NCBI RefSeq assembly: GCF_035046485.1
Contig: NC_085138.1
Span: 425,059,265 to 425,123,264 of the forward strand
Source of the DNA: Aedes albopictus
Lineage: Eukaryota; Arthropoda; Insecta; Diptera; Culicidae
DNA length: 64,000 nt
Direction of reading: 5' to 3'
Both the position numbers and the translations under genes were made by a program. Within the stretch, counting starts at the first letter, position 1; every line of letters starts with the position of its first letter. Below are positions 45,141 through 56,024 of this stretch, piece by piece. A model generated the notes under the pieces. That model did no database searches. It saw nothing but the letters and a program-made list of their open reading frames with translations, and had not been told where the DNA came from.

Positions 45141-46698
45141 AAATCTCACTATCTGGATTTTCCCCATACGCGCGCAAAAATTAAATTTAAATTTCAATCA
45201 CACTTCCTGAGGAAACGAACAAAATTTCTCTAAGTCCAAATCGTAAACAACAAGGTCACGAAACGCCACACGAACAACGAACAATTTATCTAGCAACCGC
45301 CGTATGCAGTGCCCTTTTCTTCACATCCTTTTTACAGCATCGTTTCGTAAAAATGCTGTCGGTTAAACAAATGTCAAAATTACTTACGGAAAAAGGAGGA
45401 ATTTTACTTGAGCGCTCTACTTGGCAGCAGGAAACTTAGCTTAACCAAAAACTCAAACAAACACGCATAACTGGATATCGGAAAAGCTCTGCGGCAAACA
45501 ACTGTAACATTTCGTTTCAATTTTAGCACCTTGGAGCATTAAAATTGAATGAAAATGTCACTTTGTTTAGCTTTTGTAGACGCCATGATTCTTCGGCTTA
45601 GTGGGTAGTCTACACACATGATCATAAATGGCATGATTCTGGAACATTTTGAATTGACTTTTCAATAACTGAACATTTGATGCGACGGTTAAAGACGCTA
45701 TTTTGAACTTGTGTATTTGTTTTCAACGAATAATAACTATTTTACAATTTGAATGTGGGCCGAATATTGAGGACATTTTTTTCACTATGTACCCAAATCT
45801 TGGCCCATCAGTAAAATGACGTCAAAAACAACGATAAAAAGGCGTCAACAACATTTCTTGCGTAAGAACCAGAAAGAACGAACAGGAAGAAAGATTTTGT
45901 GTACGGTGACTGTAAAAATATAACACAATAATAGGGTTGCATTGTTTTCGTTACGAGATTAAGAAAGAACTTTAGTTAAAGTGATTTATTTATAGTTTTT
46001 GGAAAATTTGGCTCCGAAAATGTAATTTAAAAGTAAGATTGGTGAACAAACAGAGATAATACTTCAGCAGAAATATTCAAAAAATAAGATAATAAGTGGT
46101 TTTAGTGCATGGAAAGCAATAGGCCAACGTTGTATCCACTAATAGGCCAATTTTTGTACCATAGACCAACGTTGCATACCATCGCATCGAATCTTTTCAG
46201 CCTAATTAAGTAAATTCTTGAATATTTACGTAAGTTTACTTCCAATTGGAGAAACATGCATTGCCTAGAGTGTGTAATAGGGTCAACACATTATTTTTAA
46301 TGCTATTAATTCATGAGTTATGGTCAAAATTGTCAAGGCGGCTTGCAAATTAGGCCAAGGAATGGTACACATACCCTATTTTACCTCAATTGAAAGAACT
46401 ACTCTTTATCTTTCGATTTCTAAGTTTGACTACCTAGACAAATCGGAAATGAAAATTATGCGACAGACAAAACTTTTTCATGTTTTACGGTTTTTGTCCA
46501 CTTTTTGTTTACCTGGTTGTGATAAATCTTACTGGCAACGTAAACAAAAGTTTGTTTACACACAAACAAGTATAAGTAATGGCTGAATTATTGAAACAAT
46601 TTACATCACATAAAACAAAGTCTAAACAGATGAAAAAAATGTGCAAATCTGCTACCGCTCAACAGCACAATTGTGCTGGTTCGTCACGAAAGGGTTAT

Positions 46699-47644
46699 AG
46701 GCCCACAATGAGTGCATACTATAAATAGAGTGGTCCAAAATTCGGTCTAAGTGTAAAGGCGAAGAATTTACCGACAGAATGTGAAAATTAAATGAAGCCT
46801 AGGTTGATCAGCAAAACATTTCCTTTCGTTGACATTTCAGCATGAACTTGTTCAGACGTAGCGACATATGCGGTGTGTTGTGGGTAAACGGATTGGATCA
46901 TCTCTATCTTTCTGCTTTCGTACATCGGACAGCAATTTGACGTAGCAGGCGCCGTTATCGCCTAAGAATTGAAGACGTTAAAAGTTGGAATTATTTATTT
47001 ATTTTTCTTAACAATACATCCTTAAAGGTATTGATTGGTCATTTCCCATAGAGTTATGCTTGGATCACTCTAATGCATCCACGATTTCACGTCTACTGCC
47101 TTCCAAAAGGATACAGAATGTGGAAGCGGCGACGCAATCACTTCCAGGCTATTGAGTTCACATTCACGGGTGATTGTGTGCTTGCGTCGATCGAAGAAGG
47201 GTTCTCCCAGGTTGGGTGGAGGGATTATGGACGGTCCAATTGAAAGTTCATATTGTAAGCTGGCTGGCTATTGTTATGAACTAAACAACAACGCTTTAAA
47301 CGCTCATCGAAACAATGTTGGGTCGGGTTGTTGCCTGAGGTGGCTTTCTGCAACACATGAATTTGATAGGCGAGATGCGCTGTAATTGGGACCGCTAAAT
47401 ATAAACGAATTGTATCGCACAAATGTTTAATGAATTTCGAGAAATTAGCAGTATAAATGTAACCTGGACCAATTTAACAAAACAGTGAGAATACGATCAA
47501 CTCTCAGGCGACGATGCTTAAAATTAGCTTCAAAATCTCCTTTTATTCGTGATTCTAAACTTAATAGCTAATTCTCACAAACTTGTTACCCAAACATAAT
47601 ATTGCAGTACAAGGCTTTACAAATCAACTCTTACAACACAACAC
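46699..47644. other. No recognised gene
   Basis: Two overlapping opposite ORFs at 47152-47422 lie in a more balanced base composition than their surroundings, but neither has a domain I recognise and neither has a supported start. Confidence 0.35.
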
Positions 47645-48147
47645 ACAATAGTCCATTTTACGAGCCGATTTTATGAATGAAATTTTGACAGGAGGTAGCG
47701 TCCTAACCCGTGAAAATCAATATCATCATCAACATTGTTGTCTCTTCATAAAATGGCTCATTAGCCATTTTACGAGACTTTTCAGAACAGCTGATTGCAG
47801 TAGCGGCGTCAACTGACAGAAGTCCACGCACGTTTGTTTTGCTAGAATTTCATGTGCTCGATAAATTAGAGACATGAGAAATTTGTGCAAAAACAAGGCT
47901 CAAAAGCAGTCGAATAATCAATACAAAACTCAATAATTTATCAGGTACATTTTTCGTTGCGATTGACTCGTTGAGAGCCTGAAAATAATTTCAATAAAAA
48001 ATTCTAACTTTTTCTATTGCCAGTATGAAAAACAACGCTTGGCTTGCGCGCAGTCATTAACCATCATCAACCGGATGATGATTGAAAACGTAAACATCAG
48101 AGCGCGGACTTCTGTCGTTTGACTAGCCTCATAAAATAGACTATTGT
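47645..48147. mobile_element. Pair of related inverted-repeat elements
   Basis: The end sequence AATAGTCCATTTTACGAG at 47648 recurs as AGCCATTTTACGAGAC at 47763 and, in reverse complement, as CATAAAATGGCTCA (47748) and CATAAAATAGACTATTG (48130). The best reading is two adjacent elements, about 47648-47760 and 47762-48147, sharing one end type. The second also has subterminal GACAGAAGTCC repeats. Boundaries approximate. Confidence 0.55.
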
Positions 48148-48176
48148 TGTCCTGTTATAAAAGCAGGTAACACATC

Positions 48177-48393
48177 CGGTGTCCGGCCATTTAGCCGAAT
48201 GCCATTCGACCGAATTATTATCACAAGGATTTGAAAGCGTAGCTGCCAATTTGATCATCAGAAATATTTCCGTCTTTTAATCTTAGACTATTCTTTCTAG
48301 TTTTACCATTAAGGGGCGTTGAAACTAAGAATATTTTTGTTGCAGATTTTTCCTACTTTGAATCATAGGCTGTTCTTGCGAGTTATACTGATA
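48177..48393. mobile_element. Third copy of the TTGGCCGAA-end element, truncated
   Basis: Opens CGGTGTCCGGCCATTTAGCC and continues with ATGATCATCAGAAATATTTC-like and TCATAGGCTGTTCTTGCGAG blocks. These follow, in reverse complement, the element at 5837-6195. The far end is missing. Confidence 0.72.
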
Positions 48394-48408
48394 CATGTTT
48401 TGTATTCC

Positions 48409-48490
48409 TCGACATTTCGGCTGTGAGTATTTGGCCTTTTTCAAGGTAACCCTTGAAAAAGGCCACATAAACATTGGCCGAAACGTCGGG
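48409..48490. repeat. Hairpin with ~38-bp arms
   Basis: CGACATTTCGGC and GGCCTTTTTCAAGG on the left pair with CCTTGAAAAAGGCC and GGCCGAAACGTCG on the right around AACC-type loop bases. The same phrase type, CTTGAAAAAGG followed by GAAACGTCG, is seen in other dispersed arthropod repeats (family knowledge, untested here). Confidence 0.7.
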
Positions 48491-48910
48491 CAATGAAATG
48501 CAAGTAGTTTTGAATTTGTGTTTTATATGTCATGGTACAGTATTGACAGTATTTTAGTGTCTTACAGATTCTGACCCGGGTCACCCATATTGAGCCGCTC
48601 CATACAAAACTGCATTTTTTTTTAAAGATGCCGATCGAAATGAATGTGACCAGTCACTACGCGATGTCCACTCTTTTTTTTCAAAGAGTCTTAGTCGAAT
48701 AAATAAATAGGGGATCGAGATTAGAAGGGGTAAATATGTTGTAAGTGACCATTTTGCCCATTTTGAGCAGGACATATTGAATATTTCCTTAGTTTTCAAA
48801 GTTTAAGAAACTATTTTAAGATTATTTTCCAGATGATTAGAAAAAAAATAAAAATTGCAGAAATTTGGTCAATTTTGAAACTTCATACATTTTGTATGGG
48901 ATGATAAACC

Positions 48911-49205
48911 TTGTTGGTATATTTTTGTCACTTACACCGCTTTGCTTCTAACTCCCTCAATTTAAACCCACTATTGGTCTCGTTGTACATAAACGATGCC
49001 TTGTTACATATTGGTAAATGCTTTTGTCTGGGTTACGCTGACGATTTTAAGCTGTACATTGTTATCAGCGGTGTTGAAGATTGTCACAGACTCCAAACAT
49101 TGCTTGAGATGTTTGCAACTTGGTGCCCAGCAAACAAGGTTGAACTCAGCATCCCCAAATGCTTCGTTATAAGCAACCACCTTGAAATGAATCCGTTGCC
49201 TTCCG
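48911..49205 (+). pseudogene. LINE reverse transcriptase fragment with YADD
   Basis: LYINDALLHIGKCFCLGYADDFKLYI contains the second catalytic motif (GYADD) of a Jockey/CR1-like reverse transcriptase, followed by LQTLLEMFATWCPANKVELS, the usual continuation. Both flanks are unrelated sequence, so only about 100 codons survive. Confidence 0.85.
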
Positions 49206-49471
49206 AGTACACGAGTAAACCTTCTTTTGTTATTTTCATTAAAAAAAAGTCTTCGTGATTATGTGGATTTTTGTTATGGAATAACATTTTTCTTATCTGT
49301 TTTTGCTAACCTAACGTTCGAAATTTTGTTCATTTTTTTTTTACTTTAAACTATTGATCAAAAGCGATTTTTTTGAATTTTTCAGAAAAGTGGCCCACTG
49401 TGCCTTTAGTGATGATTTTAGAGTATAAATGTCTTCGGAAGAAATGTCAAAAATAGAAGAATAATCAACTT

Positions 49472-49770
49472 TGCAAATAAAAAGAAAATCGCGTTAAGTA
49501 CTGTTCCTTTGAATTCCACTAAGAATTTGCATCCTTTGACAGATACGTATTTCGACCTCAACTGTAAGGTCGTCTTCAGTATCTTGTACTTGATTCGACT
49601 CAACTCGACTCGACTCGACTTGACTCGACTGACTCGACTCGACTCGAGTCAAGTACAAGACACTGAAGACGACCTTACAGTTGAGGTCGAAATACGTATC
49701 TGTCAAAGGATGCAAATTCTTAGTGGAATTCAAAGGAACAGCACTTAACGCGATTTTCTTTTTATTTACA
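49472..49770. mobile_element. Foldback element centred on a TCGAC repeat
   Basis: Arms of about 125 bp (49473-49600 and 49645-49769) are almost perfect inverted copies. Each contains GACAGATACGTATTTCGACC and GTAAGGTCGTCTTCAGTNTC (or complement). The loop is a TCGAC pentanucleotide repeat. The two long ORFs, one per strand, are near-identical because the sequence is palindromic; they are not evidence of a gene. No target duplication identified. Confidence 0.88.
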
Positions 49771-49902
49771 GATATTCCCCTAACAAGCCCAGGTTAATCA
49801 TCATCAACTTTGGAAAGTTTTCTTCTAGGACGCTTCTATAAAAAGCTATAACTGATTTAGATCAGTTGCAACCTGTCTAAATCAAATACTGTGTGAATCT
49901 AT

Positions 49903-50106
49903 GACAAAAGGTTGAAAGACATAAGGTCGAAGGACAAAAGGTCGAAGGACAAAAGGTCGAATGGACAAAAGGTCGAATGGACAAAAGGTCGAATGGACAA
50001 AAGGTCGAATGGACAAAAGTCGAATGGACAAAAGGTCGAATGGACAAAAGGTCGAATGGACAAAAGGTCGAATGGACAAAAGGTCGAATGGACAAAAGGT
50101 CTAAAA
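49903..50106 (+). repeat. 17-bp minisatellite, GGACAAAAGGTCGAAT
   Basis: About twelve units of GGACAAAAGGTCGAAT plus one base, nearly uniform in the centre and diverged at the left edge. It gives stop-free frames on both strands. The reverse-complement array lies at 52243-52390. Confidence 0.93.
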
Positions 50107-50235
50107 GGGTAAAGAGTATGCCAGTGAGTCCAAAACCCGCTAAGGGGTATCAAATCCTGTGATATCAGAGACAAGCAGATGTCTTAAGCTGGTCAAGGAC
50201 TTACAGTTGATGAATATTTTGGTTCCAAATTCCAC

Positions 50236-51190
50236 CAACAAGCGGTGCTAGTGAGCTAACAAATTTTGTTTTTCATATGTATCAGGAAAATTTGCAGAAA
50301 TATTGCAACTAGCGCCACCTAGTTGCAGAAACTCGAACCAAACGATAATTATTCTGAAAGCCCTTGATCTACCAAACAAGTTTGCCGAAGACACCATCTT
50401 TCTAAAGAATCAGAATGCTGAGATATGTGAAATGTAAAATTTGTACGCTATTTAGCGCCGCCTAGCGGTGAAATCACGAATCACATGGCCCATATTCTGA
50501 AAGCCCTTGACCAGCTGAACAACTTTGCCGAAGAAACCAACTCTCTAAGTAATCAGGTTCCTGAGATATATGGGATAGAAATTTTGTCAGTGTTGTGTCT
50601 GCTTGTCTAAGATATCACATAAATCACAGACAAGTAGATGTGACACTAGCGAAATTTCAATCTCATATATCTCATGATCCTGATTACTTAGCGAGTTGGT
50701 GTCTTCGGCAAAGTTGTTTGGCTGATCAAGGACTAACCGATTATAAGACTTAAGATTTAAAATTCTACCGCTAGGCAGCGCTAGAGAGCAAACAAATTTT
50801 AAATTACTCATATCTCAGCATCCTCATTTTGTAGAAAGATGGTGTCTTCGGCAATATTGTTTGGTAGATCAAGAGCTTTCAGAATAATTACTGTTTGGTT
50901 CAAGTTTCTGCAGCTAGGCGGCGCTAGTTGCATTTTTTTGATATTTTCCTGATATTTATGAAAAAACATAATTTGTTTGCTCACTAGCACCGCCTAGCGG
51001 TGGAATTTTGAATCTTTAATCTTATTATCGGTTAGTCCTTGACCAGCCAAACAACTTTGCCAAAGACACCAACTTTCTAAGTAATCAGGATCATGAGATG
51101 ATATTGAAATTTTGTTAGTGTCATATCTATTTGTCTGTGATTTATGTGATATCTTAGACAAGCAAGTACTTTCATACTCCTGTGGTACAC
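50236..51190. repeat. ~143-bp repeat family, mixed orientation
   Basis: Units with CTAGCGCCGCCTAGCGGTG, TTCTGAAAGCCCTTGA and AACTTTGCCGAAGACACC. Two plus-oriented units start near 50310 and 50455, two inverted units lie near 50640-50800 and 50815-50940, then another plus unit near 50975-51110. The shared CACCTAGCGGC and CCNAACAACTTTGCCGAAGA blocks tie it to the 149-bp array at 38043-38960. The flanking GACAAGCAGATGTNACACTAGC phrases are also inverted. Confidence 0.8.
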
Positions 51191-51218
51191 ACAGTATTGC
51201 ACTGGAAGCACGACTGAG

Positions 51219-51333
51219 TGCGCTCTCAACACGAATTTTTGTGTGCACATTTTCTGCGCGCACAAAATGTGCACAGATGCGCTCTCAACACGAATTTTTG
51301 TGTGCACATTTTCTGCGCGCACAAAATGTGCAC
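51219..51333. repeat. Two 59-bp tandem units, each a palindrome
   Basis: Each unit runs TGCGCTCTCAACACGAATTT, then a hairpin with arms GTGCACATTTT and AAAATGTGCAC around CTGCGCGCAC (51243-51274 and 51302-51333). The two units are essentially identical, suggesting recent duplication. Confidence 0.88.
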
Positions 51334-52242
51334 GCAGAAACTGAAAAAAAACATGTTTGTTCTAACATTTGTTTGAGCACTCATTTTGATGGTGAGCGGG
51401 TGGTTTGTGTGTTAAAAAAGTTGCGTAGTTCACCCTCGCTCTCGTTAAAAGTCGTGTGTAGAGTGTATGTTTTCTCTTCTCACGTTTCGCACTGAGGACT
51501 GAGGAGCATGCCATCTCTGATTCCTTGAAAGAACAGCCTATGGGTTGAAGAAGGATGAATCATAGATCGGAATATTCTCATTAGAAATTCAAATCATTAA
51601 AGCGATTAAATAAATCCAAACAGTCTATAAATTAGAAAAGGACAAATCTCTGGATATTATAGGGGTGATCCATGAAGTACGTAACGATTATAGGGGGAGG
51701 GTGGTTTTCAAAAGTGTAACAAGTGTAGTTTCAAAAGTGTAACAATATAGTTTGTATAGGACAGGGAGAGGGGGATCGAAAATTCTCAATTTTTGGCGTA
51801 ACGCCTGTATGAGCAAACAAAATGAAATTGTTTAATTATACAGTATAATTATTAGGATCTACCTATCAATCCAAGAGGGGATGATCACTAAGCACAAGTA
51901 GTTAATGAATGTTTCTGCAGTACAGTTAGAAAGAACAGATATTGAAAAGAAGAAGGCAAAATTTCTGATTGAAAAATAAGTCCCTAAGGAGTCAATAATT
52001 ATTTCACTAACAAAAGTTAAAAAAAAAAACAGCCTATAAATTTAAGAAGGAAAAATTCCAGAACAAAAAATCAAACTAAATTGCCATTAAATAAATACTA
52101 CATTAACAGAACTTAAAAGAACAGCCTACAAACAAAAGAAGGAAAAATTTCCTATGGACATGTTAGTGACTGCAATGCATATGATTTCTATAACAGCACT
52201 ACAATGTTTCTTTCAATGAGCGGCAACAAATTGGTCTACTAA
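51334..52242. other. No gene; end of a dispersed repeat at 51661
   Basis: GGGTGATCCATGAAGTACGT at 51665 with AGGGGGAGGGTGG resembles the start of a dispersed mosquito repeat (from memory). No matching opposite end found. No coding feature. Confidence 0.4.
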
Positions 52243-52390
52243 AATTTGACCTTTTGTCCCATTCGACCTTTTGTCCCATTCGACCTTTTGTCCCATTCGA
52301 CCTTTTGTCCCTTCGACCTTATGTCCATTCGACCTTTTGTCCATTCGACCTTTTGTTCATTCGACCATTTGTCCTTCGACCTTCTGTCCC
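52243..52390 (-). repeat. 17-bp minisatellite, inverted copy
   Basis: ATTCGACCTTTTGTCCC repeated about eight times: the reverse complement of the array at 49903-50106, with an extra C in the early units. Separated from it by 2.1 kb. Confidence 0.92.
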
Positions 52391-52958
52391 AAAGCCATCC
52401 AGAGCACTAGAGGTTTTGTCTGTCGAAAACAGCGTTCTACCCCAGTGTTGGCCGTAGAGACATATTTTAATTCTGAATAAAGCCTTCATACGCATACATA
52501 TTCTGTTTTCTCCTTGGTTTTATCTCTTCTCGTGAAGCCTCGGCGAAAAGAGCCGATGTTGAGTAAACTGGGAATCCTTGGGACTGAGCGAGCTTAATGA
52601 AAGTTCGTCGATAACAAGCACAAAACAAGCTTCGCTTGTATATTGACGTCGCCTTCATTGACATTCAAAGACATCAAGGGATTGTGCAGCAGTATTTTCT
52701 CATTCATTTGACCATTTTTTTTTTGAAACAGAGCCTTTATTGCTTTTTTGGACGAGAAAATGCTTTATGGTAATTGTTCCTACAGTTCATAAATTTTAAT
52801 AAGCTCATCAATTAATTCAAGATGTATCAACAAAGTACAATCGAATATTTTTATCGATGTGCATTATAAATTACTGTTTCAAGCAATCATGGAATCCTAA
52901 AGCAGTTTTGTTATACAGTGGCCTTAAGGTTTTATCACTAGTCATTTTATTCACTACT
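52391..52958. other. No recognised feature
   Basis: Nothing identified; short minus ORF at 52467-52664 has no domain. Confidence 0.35.
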
Positions 52959-52960
52959 TA

Positions 52961-53392
52961 CAGGGGATGGCCAAAATGTTTGGGATAGGCAACTTTTTTT
53001 TCTCTCACAAAAAAAGTTCAACATGCTATAACTTTTCATAGAGCGCATCAAAAAATCTCAAATTTTGGCTGTTTCTCAACCTACTATATGTGCATCATTG
53101 GTACAAAATCATTGCATCATTGATACAAATTCATTCAATTCGGTTCACTGGTTTCCGAGATATGACAGTTCAAAAATTAGTTGTCTGAAAAATAGTGTTT
53201 TACCCGAACGGTTCTAACTTCGCGAAAAACTAATCAATCGAGCCCAAATTTGTACCAATGATGCACATATAGTAGGTTGACAAACAGTCAAAATTTGAGA
53301 TTTTTCGATGCACTCTATGAAAAGTTACAGCATGTTGATTTTTTTGTGGGAGAAAAAAAGTTACCTATCCCAAACATTTTGGCCATCCCCTG
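52961..53392. mobile_element. 432-bp TA-flanked inverted-repeat element (mariner-like MITE)
   Basis: Terminal repeats of about 190 bp: CAGGGGATGGCCAAAATGTT at the left and its exact reverse complement at the right. TA flanks at 52959-52960 and 53393-53394. Subterminal blocks (ACTTTTCATAGAGCGCATC, CTACTATATGTGCATCATTG) also pair. No transposase. Confidence 0.93.
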
Positions 53393-53394
53393 TA

Positions 53395-54279
53395 CCAAAT
53401 GCACGCTCGATTTTATCACGCCTTTTCTAAAACATTAAAATGTTCGGTGTTGTCCATATATAACCTAGACTAATGTTTGGCCATCTGAGACCTCCTCGTA
53501 GACTTTTTCCATCTAAAATCATTGAAGTTTGAATAAATCGTAGGTTTTGGTCAAGAACCCCCTCCCTCTAAGAGTCTACGTAGTTTTTAAACAGACACTT
53601 ATTGTGAAACTACTCAGGCTGAAACAAATTTTATTTTGACTTTTTGTCTCACCATCATCCCCCCCCCCCACCACATCAAAATTGTTTGGCTGGATTTTGC
53701 GTTTTGAATGCCTTTGTGACGGCCTCATTAGGGTTTTCCAGGGTCTGGAATATTTGACATTTACTATGAGAAAAAAGTGGGGATAGATTTCTTTGAATAA
53801 AAAACGTGCAAACAGGTTAAAAATCTCAGAGAAGATATAAGACAGAGTAAATAATTTTCACCACTTAATAATATTTCATTTGTTTTGGATGGCTTTTTTT
53901 CCTTGTTTTTCGAAAATTTCCCATTTCAGACATAAAATCACCTCATGGCTAAAAATTTGACAGTAATCTAGTTTTGCACCAAGAATTGCATGAAAATATG
54001 GGAGCTTTGAATTCTTAACATGTTTGAAGTCTGAACTGCCCTAATCCTATATGCATATCCAGGTTTACTATGTGTAAAAATTGTAGAAATCTGTTAACTA
54101 CTCTGGGAGTTGTAATGCCATAGAGTTCAAAAATTATGAAAAGAAGCCCCACACGATGGTATCCAAAGCGATTAAAAATCAAGAAAATCGTATTAAAAAG
54201 TCTGAATACATTTTCGAAAAATTAACTTGTAGATTTCTGAGAAGTTGAATCGAATCGCATGTAAATATGAACAATTTTA
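53395..54279. other. No recognised gene
   Basis: Contains a ten-base C run near 53661. Nothing else assigned. Confidence 0.35.
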
Positions 54280-54421
54280 AGTAAACTGACCATTGAAAGA
54301 CAACTAGTTGATTAATTTACAGTAAAAATTTAAAAATTTTTTATGCACGTTTCGAAAAGTTACAGCAAGTTCACCATTTTTTGAAAACTTACAATTTTGC
54401 CTGTCCCGCCCGACCCACTGT
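54280..54421. mobile_element. Right half of a mariner-like MITE
   Basis: GACCATTGAAAGACAACTAG through TTACAGTAAAAATTTAAAAAT to GCCTGTCCCGCCCGACCCACTG and TA parallels the right half of the element at 39581-39921. The left half is absent. Confidence 0.72.
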
Positions 54422-54442
54422 ACCAACTCAGTTGCTCCTCTA

Positions 54443-54673
54443 ATTATTGTTTCTTCTTCTTTGTGGCTCTACGTTCCCACTGGAACTCGGCTTGCCTTAT
54501 CTTCTACTTAGAGGGCTTTCTTTGCCTGCCATGGCAAGAATTTGTATATTGTGTGGCAAGGACAATGATACGCTATGCCCAGGGAAGTTGAGAAAAGCTC
54601 CCGACCTGAACGGGAATCGAACCTACCGTCTCCGGATTGGCGATCCGAAGCCTTATCCACAAGGCTAACTGAA
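54443..54673 (-). mobile_element. tRNA-derived SINE with 9-bp target duplication
   Basis: On the minus strand: TTCAGTTAGCCTTGTGGATA (box A TAGCCTTGTGG), box B GGTTCGATTCC, then GGGAGCTTTTCTCAACTTCC and an A-rich end. Flanked by GCTCCTCTA at 54434-54442 and 54674-54682. The head retains a GCC anticodon-like loop, so it may derive from tRNA-Gly. Confidence 0.87.
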
Positions 54674-54912
54674 GCTCCTCTATCATATTTGAAGCATTAC
54701 AATACCCTCGAGAAACAAATTCTACCAAAAATACGCTATTCATATTTTATATGATTTACTTGAGTTGCAAACAATCTTTCCAAGCAGTTCACTAAAAGTT
54801 TTTAAGTTTATCCATTATAATTTTCTTCATAAATTCTTTCAAAACATATGGAAGAATAAAAAAATCACAGAATCCTCAAAAAAATTCTACAACGATCGCC
54901 TATGCTATATAT

Positions 54913-56024
54913 CAGGGGTTCTCAAACTTTTTCAGCTTGCGACCCACTTTTGAGTTTCAAAGAATTTGGCGACCCACCAGCACGAAAATTTATAAAAATA
55001 TTTTTTTTTTCAAATTTGGACTGCTTTTTTAAAGAAATACATTTTATCACTTACGTTGCGTAGCCGTCAAACTTAAAAAAAGGTTTTTGTGTTCTTTTAG
55101 TTTTTTTTTTTTTGAAAAGTCTACGTTACGGTACCCAAGCCTGCCACATCAGTTAACTCTTAGTTGTAAAAGTTTGAGATAAGATTCCAAGTTTCTAATA
55201 TATTTCTGGCTAAAGATATAGAGGTAATTTTATCCTTCGGCAGAACTTTTAAATCTACTTCAAAGTTAAATAGCGGTTGAAAATGCTATAGATATTCACA
55301 GCGTATGGGTAAACATCAAGTAGTTTTTAGAATGATAGCATTGCAGGATGGACAGATGAATGTTTTTGACATTTTTAATGATATCCTTCATACAAACTTA
55401 TTTCATTTCCATTTTTATTGAAATTACTTTTCAGTTGTTCCGTTAAAGTTCAGATTATCGACATTCATCTGAATTTCACAGAAGTTGAGCTTTACCGAAG
55501 CTCGGTAAAGGTAAAGTTTCTTGTCGAAGTTTGGTATTTTTTTCCTAATTTTTGGTATATCTTATTTTTTATATTTTAACTGCTGAAACTGGCGTGTAGG
55601 TCCATTTTTTTTTGTTTAGAGAGACTTTACCCTGAAGGGGCATTCGTCTCTACGCTGTAAGTCCAATATAAAATGCTAACTGCATCAACAACTTGAACTC
55701 ATTTTTTCCAGAACTCAAGTAAAATCTGAAGCTTCACCCTAATCTTAAAACTAACTTATTGTTTTAGAATCGATTTTAGAACGCAGACAGCAGTTTCAAT
55801 ATTCAATATACTCCCGACAATACTTATAATACAAAATTTTGAATAGAATTTAGGAAAAACATCTAGAAATAACTCTTCTAGAAATGGATTCTCGAAGGGA
55901 GTATTTGAAAATAAGAAAATATCTAGCAATAACGTTCGACATAAGTTAATAAAGACTTCGCGACCCACCAACAATCAGCCCGCGGCCCACCAGTGGGTCG
56001 CGACCCATAGTTTGAGAAACGCTG
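54913..56024. mobile_element. 1112-bp hAT-type non-autonomous element
   Basis: Flanked by a perfect 8-bp duplication CTATATAT (54905-54912 and 56025-56032). The ends CAGGGGTTCTCAAACTTTTT and, in reverse complement, CAGCGTTTCTCAAACTATGG lead into GCGACCCAC stretches, as in the Charlie-like group of hAT elements. The interior has no transposase ORF and contains a GAGAGACTTTACCCTGAAGG retroelement tail near 55618. Confidence 0.92.

Larger units (their letters stand above)
41451..46694. mobile_element. Possible 5.2-kb element with CCCTTTCGTGACG ends
   Basis: A perfect 13-bp inverted pair, CCCTTTCGTGACG at 41451-41463 and its reverse complement at 46682-46694, is flanked on both outer sides by TTAT (41447-41450 and 46695-46698). 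CCC-starting ends with a 4-bp TTAN duplication are reminiscent of piggyBac, whose usual target is TTAA. No transposase ORF lies between; the interior contains the degenerate array at 43020-44560 and the inverted-repeat element at 44788-45140. The pairing could be coincidental. Confidence 0.4.

Noticed and set aside
48409..48490. Hammerhead ribozyme of a Penelope-like element
   Set aside because: A CGAAAC motif is present, but the required CTGATGA core is not; the hairpin explains the sequence.
49903..50106. CRISPR-like array
   Set aside because: The repeat is continuous with no unique spacers, and the sequence is eukaryotic.
49877..50174. Long frames rich in FVHSTFCPFDLLSIRP on the minus strand and GQKVEWTK on the plus strand
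   Set aside because: They are translations of the 17-bp minisatellite, which lacks stop codons in several frames. No start, domain or flanking gene structure supports a protein.
54590..54673. tRNA-Gly gene on the minus strand
   Set aside because: A GCC anticodon-like loop is visible, but the sequence is the head of a SINE with a 9-bp target duplication.
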